Assembly (NCBI GenBank): GCA_963717115.1
Contig: CAVQVO010000017.1
Coordinates: forward strand, 806,001-870,000
Direction: 5' to 3'
Source of the DNA: JBBQUN01 sp963717115
Lineage (GTDB): Bacteria; Actinomycetota; Acidimicrobiia; Acidimicrobiales; SZUA-35
DNA length: 64,000 bases
How positions within the stretch are numbered: the stretch's first letter is position 1; the number at the start of each line of letters is the position of its first letter. The notes below the pieces were generated by a model, which was not told the origin of the DNA, did not search any database, and saw only the letters and a program-made list of their open reading frames with translations. Position numbers and translations under genes: made by a program. This document shows positions 26,413 to 34,336 of the stretch, in pieces.

Positions 26413-27693
26413 TCAGAGCAGCTGCCCGTACTCGGATTCGAGTTGGTCGAAGTCGAGTTCCCGGAGGAACCGGCTGAAGGCGATCTGGGCGGTCAGGGCC
26501 TCGAGGTCGCGGAAGGGCTCGGGCACGAACCCCGGCGGATCGAGGAGTCCCTCGTCGAAGAGATGATTGACCAGGCCCATCGCCTGCAGGTCGACCTTGC
26601 CGCAGAACAGCATCGGGATGCGGTCGGGACGACCCTGACGCAGGGCGAGGCGGACGTACACGTACGACAGGACCAGACCCTTGCCGTAGGCCAGGTCCTT
26701 GGTGAACGGCGGGCCGGTGGGCGTGCTGCCGCGGAAGATGCGCGCGGCGATGGTCCACGATTCGTCCTCGTCGAGGCCGGCCACCCGGAAGATCTCGAAG
26801 AGCTCCACGAACGTGGCTCCTTCGAGGACGAGGCCCACGCCCTTGACCCGGTTGGCGATGCGACGCAGTCGACCGGGGTGACTCCGCAGGGCGAACATCT
26901 CGGTGAGCGTGGCCAGGCCCTCCTGGGTGACCGTCGCCGGCGGGGCGGCCTTGCCCAGGAAGTTGCAGACCGGCTGGGCCAGCCCGTTCCGGGTGGTTCC
27001 GACGTGCACCCAGCCCTCGTGGGCCTCGAGGGTCGCGAGGTCCTGGGGGCTGAACGTGGCGTCGGATCGCAGCTTGATGTAGGTGGAGCCTGCTGCGGCG
27101 TCGGCGACCAGGCCGTCGTCGAGTCGGACGTCGACGGCTCCCGGGCCCATCGACTCGTCGAGCCGGGCCTGCAGATGGGCCACCGCCGAGGGACCGTCGA
27201 GGTCGTGCTCGGACCGGTCGGTGAGCAGTGAGGGCTCGAGGGCCGACAGCGAGTTCTCGAGCGAGTGCGCCAGGTCCCGCACCGTCGGACCCCCGGAGTG
27301 GAAGACCTCGTCGGGGGTCCCGTAGAGCAACGTCGCGTAGCTCCCGAATGCCGGGGTGCCGCGGGCCTCGAGCAGGTCGATGGTGAGCCGGTACTGCTCG
27401 CAGGTTCGGCGCAGCAGCTGGGAAGCCGCAGTGGCCGACCCGAGCTGGGTGGCCACCTCGGTCTCGAGGTCGATGAACCGGCCCCGCACCTCGGCGGCGT
27501 CGAACTTCAGCGGATTCCGTTCGTAGTACTCGCGGTCGACCTTCGGCTGCTCGCGGAACTTCGAGGCGAAGAAGTCCGTCTTGATGTCGTCGGTCCACTT
27601 CACCGCATCCAGCACCCGGATCTCGGCCTGGGCGGCGATCAACCGATCGGAGAGATCGTGGATGGTGGCTCGATGATCGGATTGGTCGGGCAT
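26413..27693 (-). CDS. DUF1704 / flavohemoglobin expression-modulating QEGLA-motif protein
   Basis: Protein of about 426 residues. The namesake motif appears in TVTQEGLATLTEMF, and a second conserved patch, LEAHEGWVHVGTTRNG, brings Glu-His-x-x-x-His, so a metal-dependent hydrolase site is likely. No signal peptide. The family was named because a member affects flavohemoglobin expression, and its chemistry is not settled; tyrosine-modifying peptidase-like roles have been suggested for relatives. Next to a nitrobindin gene, an NO or nitrosative-stress connection is attractive. It is divergent from a DMT-family transporter. Confidence 0.88.
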   Translation of the reverse strand: MPDQSDHRATIHDLSDRLIAAQAEIRVLDAVKWTDDIKTDFFASKFREQPKVDREYYERNPLKFDAAEVRGRFIDLETEVATQLGSATAASQLLRRTCEQYRLTIDLLEARGTPAFGSYATLLYGTPDEVFHSGGPTVRDLAHSLENSLSALEPSLLTDRSEHDLDGPSAVAHLQARLDESMGPGAVDVRLDDGLVADAAAGSTYIKLRSDATFSPQDLATLEAHEGWVHVGTTRNGLAQPVCNFLGKAAPPATVTQEGLATLTEMFALRSHPGRLRRIANRVKGVGLVLEGATFVELFEIFRVAGLDEDESWTIAARIFRGSTPTGPPFTKDLAYGKGLVLSYVYVRLALRQGRPDRIPMLFCGKVDLQAMGLVNHLFDEGLLDPPGFVPEPFRDLEALTAQIAFSRFLRELDFDQLESEYGQLL

Positions 27694-27781
27694 GGCATCA
27701 GTCAACAGGGCGGAGGGGTCGTGGCGGTGGACATCGGACAGTAATGTGGTCGGCGTCCGTCGAGCGGTTCCAGGGGATCGG

Positions 27782-28612
27782 GTGGCTGCGGTCTTCGCAT
27801 TGGCTGCGGCCGGCAGCTTCGGTATCGGTGACTTCTTCGGTGGTCTGGCGTCTCGTCGCACCCCGGCCCGAGTCGTGGCGACCTTCACCAGCCTCACCGG
27901 ACTGGTGCTCGCGATCCCCTTGCTGGCGATCGTCGGCGGGCAATGGTCGAGCGACGCCGTGGCGTTCGGCGCTGTCGCCGGCCTGCTCGGTGCGCTCGGG
28001 CTCGTTTCGCTCTTCTCGGGACTGGCGATCGGCCCGTTCCAGGTGGTCAGTCCGGTCTCGGCCGTGATCGGCGGCGCGGTGCCGGTGCTGTTCGGCATGG
28101 TCGGCGGCGAACGCCCGGGCGCCGCGGGCGTGTTCGGGCTGCTGATCCTGCCCGTCGCCGTGTGGATCCTGGCCGGGGGGACGCTCTCGATGCCGACCGG
28201 GATCGGTCGGACCCCGCTGGTGGCCGCCATCGCCGCCGGGGTCGGCTTCGGTCTGTTCTTCGTCTGTCTCGATGCCACCCCCGACGACGCCGGGATGGTG
28301 CCGGTCGTGGTCGCCAAGGCGTCGGCTTCGGTGGCGTTGCTGATCGCCAACCGTGGCCCCGGGGGGCTCGGCCGGCCCGATCGGGGGCTCCTCCGCCTCG
28401 TCACCGCATCGGGTTTCTTCGACATGGGCGCGAATGGGCTGTTCCTCGCGGCGTCGACCCGTGGCGACCTGTCGACGGTGGGGGCGCTGGTGGCGCTGTA
28501 TCCGGCGATGAATGCCGCCCTCGCCGCCGGGTTCCTCGGCGAACGGCTCGGCCGGCTCGAGTTCGTGGGGTTCGCCCTGGCGGTGGGCTCCGGGATGCTC
28601 TTGGCTCTCTGA
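27782..28612 (+). CDS. EamA/DMT-superfamily transporter
   Basis: Inner-membrane permease of about 276 residues with ten hydrophobic helices formed from two EamA-like halves. Recognisable parts are GSFGIGDFFGGLASRR in helix 1, SLFSGLAIGPFQVVSPVSAV in helices 3-4, and the second-half signature ALVALYPAMNAALAAGFLGE. It would export or import small metabolites; the substrate is unknown. GTG 27782 is chosen because AGGGGAT lies just upstream and the first helix starts at once; a TAATGT hexamer near 27742 may be its -10 element. Confidence 0.85.
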   Translation: MAAVFALAAAGSFGIGDFFGGLASRRTPARVVATFTSLTGLVLAIPLLAIVGGQWSSDAVAFGAVAGLLGALGLVSLFSGLAIGPFQVVSPVSAVIGGAVPVLFGMVGGERPGAAGVFGLLILPVAVWILAGGTLSMPTGIGRTPLVAAIAAGVGFGLFFVCLDATPDDAGMVPVVVAKASASVALLIANRGPGGLGRPDRGLLRLVTASGFFDMGANGLFLAASTRGDLSTVGALVALYPAMNAALAAGFLGERLGRLEFVGFALAVGSGMLLAL

Positions 28613-28649
28613 TCGCTCGATCCGCCCTCGGTCCTGGCAGGCTGTCGGC

Positions 28650-29480
28650 GTGCCATCGGACCCCCACGACCAAGAGATCCGGATCGGGCTCGTGCTGGGC
28701 GCCGGAGGGGTGCCCGGTGGCGCCTACCTCCGGGCCGCCATGGCCGAGATCGAGACCCTGACGGGTTGGGCGCCGGCCGGCGCCGCCACGATCGTGGGCA
28801 CCTCGGTGGGTGCCCTCAACGCGGCACGGCTTGCGCCCCCCGGCGCCGCCCGGCCCGTCGATCGGGCGCAGCTCGACGCGCTGACCCGGCTCGGCCGCAT
28901 CCTCGTCCCGCCCCGTCCCTCACGGTTCGCGGCGCTGGTCGTCCGGGGCCGCCGTCTCGGCGGAGCGCTGTTGGCCCGGATCGCACCTGCCGGTCGCCAC
29001 GCCGCCGACTACGAGGTCGCCGACGGGCCGTACCATCCCGGTGTCCGGGTCGTCTCGGTGGTTCGAGGATTCGGCCGCCCGGGCGGGACCCGGCGTGTGG
29101 TCCGCCTGGTCGACGCCTCGTCGCCGGCGGCCGAGTTGTACGCGTCGGCGGCCGTCCCCGGCTTCGCCCGACCGATCGAGATCGGGGGCGAGGAGCTCAT
29201 CGATGGCGCGGTGTACTCGACCACCAACGCCGACCTCATCGACGTCGCGACCCACGACGCCCTGGTCGTGATCGCTCCCATGGCCCCCCGTGAGGGTGGG
29301 AGCTTCGTGGCCCGGTCCCACCGTGCCCTGCTGGTCGAGGAGCTCCGCCCGTGGCGGGCATCGGCCAAGCCGGTGATCGTGGTCAGCCCGACGGGACACG
29401 AGCAGCTGCTCCGCAGCGACCGCGAGCGGTTCGCCGACGCCGCGCGGGCTCGGGTGCGGGAGGCGACGCCGTTCTTCTGA
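28650..29480 (+). CDS. Patatin-like phospholipase family protein
   Basis: Serine acyl hydrolase of about 276 residues. The anion hole GAGGVPGGAY lies near residue 18, the nucleophile Ser52 is in GTSVGALNA, and the catalytic Asp is in LIDGAVYSTTNADL near residue 187. All Ser-Asp dyad elements are intact, so it should cleave acyl esters of lipids. No signal peptide. GTG 28650 lies 6 nt after CAGGCT, the leaderless pattern of this window. A strong hairpin ends the gene. Confidence 0.9.
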   Translation: MPSDPHDQEIRIGLVLGAGGVPGGAYLRAAMAEIETLTGWAPAGAATIVGTSVGALNAARLAPPGAARPVDRAQLDALTRLGRILVPPRPSRFAALVVRGRRLGGALLARIAPAGRHAADYEVADGPYHPGVRVVSVVRGFGRPGGTRRVVRLVDASSPAAELYASAAVPGFARPIEIGGEELIDGAVYSTTNADLIDVATHDALVVIAPMAPREGGSFVARSHRALLVEELRPWRASAKPVIVVSPTGHEQLLRSDRERFADAARARVREATPFF

Positions 29481-29533
29481 GCTCGCCGGGAGGCTCGTGA
29501 GCGTTTGCTCGGAGCGCCTCGAGCGGTGAGGTG

Positions 29534-29566
29534 GCTCCGTGGGAGGAGCTGGTCCTCCCACGGAGC
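29534..29566 (+). terminator. Strong hairpin after the patatin gene
   Basis: A perfect 14-bp stem, GCTCCGTGGGAGGA paired with its complement, around a 5-nt loop, 53 bp after the patatin stop. No T-tract follows. It probably acts as a terminator. Confidence 0.75.
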
Positions 29567-29670
29567 GCATGACCGACGGGCGAAATCGGTCAACCTCGGC
29601 GCACCGCCGCGGCGCGCACAACCCGACGATAGGTCGGATTGGCCCGATCCGCCGGATCGCACCGGATGAC

Positions 29671-29683
29671 CTTACGATGTAAG
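29671..29683. promoter_or_regulatory. Palindromic operator candidate upstream of the P450
   Basis: CTTAC-GAT-GTAAG is a perfect 13-bp inverted repeat, AT-rich against its GC-rich surroundings, 116 bp before the P450 start. TetR-family repressors often bind sites of this form. No regulator gene is adjacent, so the factor is unknown. Confidence 0.4.
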
Positions 29684-29799
29684 CACCTTGTTCGGGTGCT
29701 CGTCGGGCCGATGAAGAGGTATCGAACGCACCCGTTCGCCCCGCTCACCCCGCACATCCCGATCGTCCAGGCGGCCGATCTCGGAACCAGAGGAATCCC

Positions 29800-31029
29800 A
29801 TGACCGACACGGCCAAGACCCCCACCACCAGCCAGGACCGCGGTCCGGTCGGTGACTGGACGACCGACTTCGATCACATCTCGCCCGAGTACGCCGCCCG
29901 AGCGCCCGAGATCTGGGACGAACTGCGCGACACCTGCCCCGTCGCCCATACCGAACGGTTCGGCGGCGCCTGGCTCCCGACCCGCCACGAGGACGTCGAA
30001 GCCATCGCCCGGGACACCGAACACTTCACGTCCCGCGGGGTCATCGTCTTCGACGGACGCCCCGACGAACCCGCTCCGATCGGCTACGCCCCGCCGATCA
30101 CGTCGGACCCGCCGTTCCACGGATTCGCCCGCCGCCTGCTCCTGCCGGCCTTCAATCCCAAGGCGGTCGACGTGTGGGAGCAGCTGACCCGGGAGTCGTG
30201 CCGGGAACTCGTCGACGAGATCCTCGCAACGGGCCAAACCGAGGTCGACGCCGCCGTCGACTACGCCCAGCACATCCCCGTCCGGGTGATCGCCGGAATG
30301 CTCGGCGTGCCCGAGGAGGACGGTCCCCGCTTCCGGGCCTTCATCCACCGCATCATCGAAGACCCCGGCGCCGGCGCCGACCTCGCTCCCGAGGACACCT
30401 TCGACCACTACCTGCAGGGTGTCGTCGACGATCATCTCGACAACCCCCGCGAGGACCTCGTCGACTACCTGCTGGGGCTCGAGATCGACGGCCAACCCCT
30501 GCAGCGTGAGCACGTCACCGGGACGATCGCCCTGCTCATCATCGCCGGGATCGACACCACCTGGTCGGCGATCGGCGCCAGCCTCCATCACCTCGCCACC
30601 CATCCCGACGACCGCCAACGACTGATCGACGATCCCGAACTCATCGACACCGCCGTCGAGGAGTTCCTCCGCTTCTACGCTCCCGTCACCATGGCCCGAC
30701 TCGTCGCTCAGGACGTCGAAGTCGGAGGCTGCCCGATGAAGCAGGACGACTGGGTGCTGCTCTCGTTTCCCTCGGCGAATCGCGATCCCGAGCAGTTCGA
30801 CGACGCCGGATCGTTCGTGATCGACCGGGCCCGCAACCGCCATGCCGCCTTCGGTCTGGGCATCCATCGTTGCATCGGCTCGAATCTGGCCCGCATGGAA
30901 CTCAAGGTGGCGATCCAGGAGTGGTTGGCCCGGGTTCCCCGGTTCGAACTCGCCGACCCCTCGGTCGTGCGCTGGTCGGCGGGCCAGGTCCGAGGACCTC
31001 GCGAACTCCCGATCCGCATCCTCGACTGA
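29800..31029 (+). CDS. Cytochrome P450
   Basis: Soluble bacterial P450 monooxygenase of about 409 residues. The oxygen-activating I-helix is IIAGIDTTWSAIG near residue 248, the ExxR motif is EEFLRF near 288, and the heme loop is FGLGIHRCIGSNLARME with the iron-ligating Cys near 358. Gly-Ile-His-Arg before Cys is common in CYP families acting on terpenes and fatty acids. Redox partners are not encoded next to it. AGAGGA gives the ribosome site. The 34-bp repeat array starts 2 bp after its stop. Confidence 0.94.
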   Translation: MTDTAKTPTTSQDRGPVGDWTTDFDHISPEYAARAPEIWDELRDTCPVAHTERFGGAWLPTRHEDVEAIARDTEHFTSRGVIVFDGRPDEPAPIGYAPPITSDPPFHGFARRLLLPAFNPKAVDVWEQLTRESCRELVDEILATGQTEVDAAVDYAQHIPVRVIAGMLGVPEEDGPRFRAFIHRIIEDPGAGADLAPEDTFDHYLQGVVDDHLDNPREDLVDYLLGLEIDGQPLQREHVTGTIALLIIAGIDTTWSAIGASLHHLATHPDDRQRLIDDPELIDTAVEEFLRFYAPVTMARLVAQDVEVGGCPMKQDDWVLLSFPSANRDPEQFDDAGSFVIDRARNRHAAFGLGIHRCIGSNLARMELKVAIQEWLARVPRFELADPSVVRWSAGQVRGPRELPIRILD

Positions 31030-31031
31030 AC

Positions 31032-31191
31032 GGGCTCCGCCCCTTCGCCCGCGGTGTCGATTGGCGGGCTCCGCCCCTTCGTCCGCGGTGTCGATTGGCG
31101 GGCTCCGCCCCTTCGTCCGCGGTGTCGATTGGCGGGCTCCGCCCCTTCGTCCGCGGTGTCGATTGGCGGGCTCCGCCCCTTCGTCCGCGGT
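31032..31191. repeat. Five tandem 34-bp hairpin-forming repeats
   Basis: Units begin at 31032, 31066, 31100, 31134 and 31168. The first four are full length, nearly identical, and differ by one C/T; the fifth stops after about 24 bp. Each unit starts GGGCTCCGCCCCTTCG, and with the previous unit's end makes the small stem GGCGG-GCT-CCGCC. The array fills the space between the P450 stop and the MFS promoter. It could end transcription, or be a REP-like or slippage-expanded element. No spacers, so not CRISPR. Confidence 0.9.
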
Positions 31192-31210
31192 CCCATTAGG
31201 GTGACCGCCG

Positions 31211-32395
31211 ATGACCCGACGCCCGCCCCTGTGGTTCATCTTCTCGGTGACCGTGGCCGGGATCCTGGCCAACACCCTCCTCAGTCCCAACATCCCCGAC
31301 ATCCTGGCCGCCTTCGACCAGCCCGAATCTCGCGCCGGGGTGCTGGTCGCCAGCGGCCCGCTTCCGGGCGTGGTCGTCGCCCCGATCATCGGCGTGGTGG
31401 CCGACCGAATCGGTCGACGCAAGGTCCTGCTGCCCTGCCTGGTCCTGTTCGGACTGGCCGGGCTGGCGGCCGCGGCCGCGCCAACGTTCGGACTGCTGCT
31501 CGTGGCGCGCGTGGTGCAGGGGATCGGCGGGGCCGGCCTGATCAACCTCGCCGTGGTCATGATCGGTGACTTCTGGACCGGGCCCGAGCGGACGAACCTG
31601 ATCGGCAAGAACTCGGCGGTGCTCACGGTCTGCCTGGCCCTCATGCCGTCCTTCTCGGGTCTCGTCGCCTCGGTGACCAGCTGGCGCTGGTCACTCGCCT
31701 TCGCCTCGCTCGCTCTCCCGGTCGCCGCCGCGGGCTTCGTGCTCATGCCCCGAGTCGACACCATCCCCACGCGCACCATCGGCGATCAGCTCCGGGGCAC
31801 GGCGGTCCTGGTCCGCCAGCCGGTCATCCTGGCCGTCGTGGTCGCCTCCTTCCTGCTGTTCGTGGTCGTCTTCGGGGTCTTCCTCACGACCTTGCCGGTC
31901 CATCTCGAAAAGGAGTTCGGGCTCGGTCCGGGGGCTCGCGGGCTGATGCTGTCGGCCCCGGCGATCGGGTCGACGCTCGTGGCGTTCAACCTGGGCCGGA
32001 TCCGGGCCCGGTTCGTCGTCCGCACGGTCTTGGTCGCCTCGAGTGCCCTCATCGCCGTCGCCGCCCTGGCCATCGGGGTCGCCCCGGCCCTCGGACTGAT
32101 CGTCGTCGCGTCGATCGTCTACGGACTGGGGGACGGACTGGCCATCCCGACCCTGCAGGACGTCACCGCGAGCGCCGCCCCCGACGGTCAGCGGGCGTCG
32201 ATCATGGCGGGCTTCGTGTCGGCGACGAGGTTGGGTCAGGCGGTCGGTCCCATCGGCGCATCGGCGATCTTCGCGGCCACGTCGACCTCGACCGCGATGG
32301 TCGTCGGTGCGGCGATCTTTGCCGTGGTGGCGGTGGGATTCGTCGTCGGTCCGATCGACGAGCCGGCCATCCAACGGTCGGCGGCGTCGACCTGA
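31211..32395 (+). CDS. MFS transporter (multidrug-type)
   Basis: Membrane transporter of about 394 residues with twelve hydrophobic helices. The MFS signature between helices 2 and 3 is GVVADRIGRRKVLLPCL, and helix 4-5 carries LLVARVVQGIGGAGLINLAV, the arrangement of proton-driven drug exporters (DHA type). It ends TSTAMVVGAAIFAVVAVGF and a short tail. ATG 31211 lies 8 nt after TAGGGT with no Shine-Dalgarno site (leaderless). The substrate is unknown; proximity to a P450 suggests export of a modified product (weak inference). Confidence 0.92.
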   Translation: MTRRPPLWFIFSVTVAGILANTLLSPNIPDILAAFDQPESRAGVLVASGPLPGVVVAPIIGVVADRIGRRKVLLPCLVLFGLAGLAAAAAPTFGLLLVARVVQGIGGAGLINLAVVMIGDFWTGPERTNLIGKNSAVLTVCLALMPSFSGLVASVTSWRWSLAFASLALPVAAAGFVLMPRVDTIPTRTIGDQLRGTAVLVRQPVILAVVVASFLLFVVVFGVFLTTLPVHLEKEFGLGPGARGLMLSAPAIGSTLVAFNLGRIRARFVVRTVLVASSALIAVAALAIGVAPALGLIVVASIVYGLGDGLAIPTLQDVTASAAPDGQRASIMAGFVSATRLGQAVGPIGASAIFAATSTSTAMVVGAAIFAVVAVGFVVGPIDEPAIQRSAAST

Positions 32396-32429
32396 GGCTC
32401 GCCGGACCGAACCCCGGGTTCGGCCCCGG

Positions 32430-33272
32430 TCAGCCGGCCATGTCGGTCGGCACCCAGGGCATGGTGGCCGAGAGCTGCCGGGCCTGGGCGAGCAGTCGCC
32501 CGTCGGTCGACCACGCCTCGGTCTCGGTGTCGACGTAGCCATCGGCCGACACCGTCGATCGATTCGTCATGGCCACCCAGTCGTCGTAGGGGTCGACGAG
32601 GGTGTCGAAGAGGTGGAACGTGATGTCGATGGTGCGGGCCATCGTCGGCGGATCGCCGACCATCATGATCGGCGGTGGCCACGCGTCGCACAGCGCCACC
32701 AGCTGGGCCAGACCGATGGGCGCATGATCGACGGGTCGAATCCAGCCCGAGACCTCCGCGGTCTCCTGGCCGGGCGGCGGGGGGAATCCGCCGACCACGT
32801 ATCGGGTGTCGTAGCGGGACCGGATCATGTTCGGATCGGGCCAGGACTCGCCGACGATCGAATCGGGATCGGGGAAGTCGGGAGCGGGCCGGACGTGCCA
32901 GCGGGGACCCTCCCGGTCGGCGGCGATGACGCCGCGGGCCACGGCCAAGGTGGACCCGTCGCGGTGGATCGCTGCGTCGATCACCGTTGCCGATCGACCC
33001 GAGCGCAGGATCCTGGTCTCGAGCTCGGCGGGGCCGGGTGTGTTGGGCGCCAGCAGGTGCACGGTCATCGAACGCAGGTGGCGGTGTCCGGTGTCGGGCG
33101 CGCCCGCCGGGTCGATCGACGCTCCCTCGATGAGGCCCTTGGCGAGCAGGCCGGCGACGTACCCGCCGTTGGCCCCCACGCCGACCGACCAGCGGGGCGA
33201 GACGACGGTGTCGAAACGTCCCGGGGTGGTCGGGGTGAGCGGGGTGTCGGTGTCGAACTCGGAATCACGCAT
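32430..33272 (-). CDS. Acyl-CoA thioesterase-like (TesB/HotDog) protein
   Basis: Double-HotDog thioesterase-family protein of about 280 residues, hydrolysing acyl-CoA to acid and CoA. The first half shows WSVGVGANGGYVAGLLAKGL and HRHLRSMTVHLLAPNTPGPA; the second half shows TMARTIDITFHLFDTLVDPY, where an Asp/Gln-type catalytic region is expected, and STDGRLLAQARQLSAT. Substrate chain length cannot be read. It starts 10 bp after the UppP stop on the same strand, so the two are probably co-transcribed. Confidence 0.85.
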   Translation of the reverse strand: MRDSEFDTDTPLTPTTPGRFDTVVSPRWSVGVGANGGYVAGLLAKGLIEGASIDPAGAPDTGHRHLRSMTVHLLAPNTPGPAELETRILRSGRSATVIDAAIHRDGSTLAVARGVIAADREGPRWHVRPAPDFPDPDSIVGESWPDPNMIRSRYDTRYVVGGFPPPPGQETAEVSGWIRPVDHAPIGLAQLVALCDAWPPPIMMVGDPPTMARTIDITFHLFDTLVDPYDDWVAMTNRSTVSADGYVDTETEAWSTDGRLLAQARQLSATMPWVPTDMAG

Positions 33273-33282
33273 GGATGCTCGA

Positions 33283-34224
33283 TCAGAGCGCACCGGTGGC
33301 CAGGGCGGCAAATGCCGCGATCCCGATCGCGATCCGGTACCACCCGAAGATCTCGAAACCCCGCTCGTTGAGCCATGTCACCATCCACTTCACCGCGAGC
33401 AGCGCCGAGACGAATGCGACGACCAGGCCGATGAGGGGGTTGACGACACCGAACTGGTCGATCAGTGCCGGTCCGTTCTGGAGTCCTTCGAGCGCCGTCG
33501 CCGCGGTGAGCGTGAGCAAGCCGAGCAGGAAGCTGAACTCGACGGCCGCTCGCAGCGACAGGCCGATGAAGACGCCCGCCAGGATGGTCGTGAAACTGCG
33601 ACTGGTGCCCGGCCACATGGCGATCGTCTGCAGCCCGCCGATGACCAATGCCTGGTTCATCGTGATGGTGCCGAGTTCCCGGCCGGCCCGGTCGAGGTAG
33701 CCGATCCGGTCGAGGACCAGGATGACGACGCCCCCCACGATCCACGATGCGGCGATGGGCCAGACGCCGAAGAGCTGCTCGCGCACCACGTCCTGGATGA
33801 AGTAGCCGATGAAGGCGGTGGGGACGAAGGCGGTGATCACCGCGATCAGGATGTGTCGTCCTTCTTCGCTGCGACCGAACAGTCCGTCGAGCATCTGCCG
33901 GATCCGGCCCCAGTACAGGAAGAGGACCGCGAGGATCGCGCCGGCCTGGATGCAGATCGCGTAGGTCTCGAGGGCGAGATCGGCCGGGCCGTCGTCGCCG
34001 CCCAGGCCGAGGATCTTGTTGGTCACGAGCAGATGACCGGTCGAGCTGATGGGCAGGTATTCGGTGATTCCCTCGACCAGACCGAGGATGACGGCGTCCA
34101 GGGCCGACAACGTGACGGCGGCACCGTCGCCCGCAGCTCGTGCCGCACCGACGGGGTGCGCGAGGAGCAGGAGGGTGGTCGCGACCGTCGCAAGGAGCAG
34201 GATCCGGCCGACGCGTCGTGTCAC
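33283..34224 (-). CDS. uppP: Undecaprenyl-diphosphatase UppP (BacA)
   Basis: Membrane enzyme of about 313 residues that dephosphorylates undecaprenyl pyrophosphate and so recycles the lipid carrier for peptidoglycan and other wall polymers. Conserved motifs are GLVEGITEYLPISSTGHLLV near residue 48 (catalytic Glu and Ser/His) and AMWPGTSRSFTTI near 205. It has about eight helices, plus an extra N-terminal hydrophobic segment (LLLATVATTLLLLAHPVGAA) that resembles a signal peptide. GTG 34224 lies 8 nt after TACCGT, leaderless. The thioesterase gene follows. Confidence 0.94.
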   Translation of the reverse strand: MTRRVGRILLLATVATTLLLLAHPVGAARAAGDGAAVTLSALDAVILGLVEGITEYLPISSTGHLLVTNKILGLGGDDGPADLALETYAICIQAGAILAVLFLYWGRIRQMLDGLFGRSEEGRHILIAVITAFVPTAFIGYFIQDVVREQLFGVWPIAASWIVGGVVILVLDRIGYLDRAGRELGTITMNQALVIGGLQTIAMWPGTSRSFTTILAGVFIGLSLRAAVEFSFLLGLLTLTAATALEGLQNGPALIDQFGVVNPLIGLVVAFVSALLAVKWMVTWLNERGFEIFGWYRIAIGIAAFAALATGAL

Positions 34225-34336
34225 GGGCGGGAACGGTAGACGGTCGCGGCGCGGATGGGGCGTACCGTCACCGGGTCGGCTCGGGGTCGGCGGCCGCGCC
34301 GGTCGTCGGTGCGGGTGTTCGCCGGCGACGTCGGTT

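Larger units (their letters stand above)
29481..29799. other. Intergenic region between patatin and P450 genes
   Basis: 319 bp without a convincing gene. It holds the hairpin at 29534-29566 and the CTTAC palindrome at 29671-29683, and ends with AGAGGA, the Shine-Dalgarno site of the P450 gene. No clear -10 hexamer could be placed. Confidence 0.6.

Noticed and set aside
26413..28656. Extended 747-codon reading of the QEGLA gene
   Set aside because: The upstream 320 codons are antisense to the DMT transporter, are Ala/Pro/Ser-rich and lack family similarity; ATG 27693 is the sensible start.
31032..31191. CRISPR array or coding repeat protein
   Set aside because: No spacers between units; the translated frames are simple GC repeats whose frame shifts every 34 bp, with no start or ribosome site.
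29590..31779. 729-codon minus-strand open frame over the P450 and MFS genes
   Set aside because: Both underlying plus-strand genes are intact and recognisable; the antisense frame has no domain pattern and crosses the repeat array.
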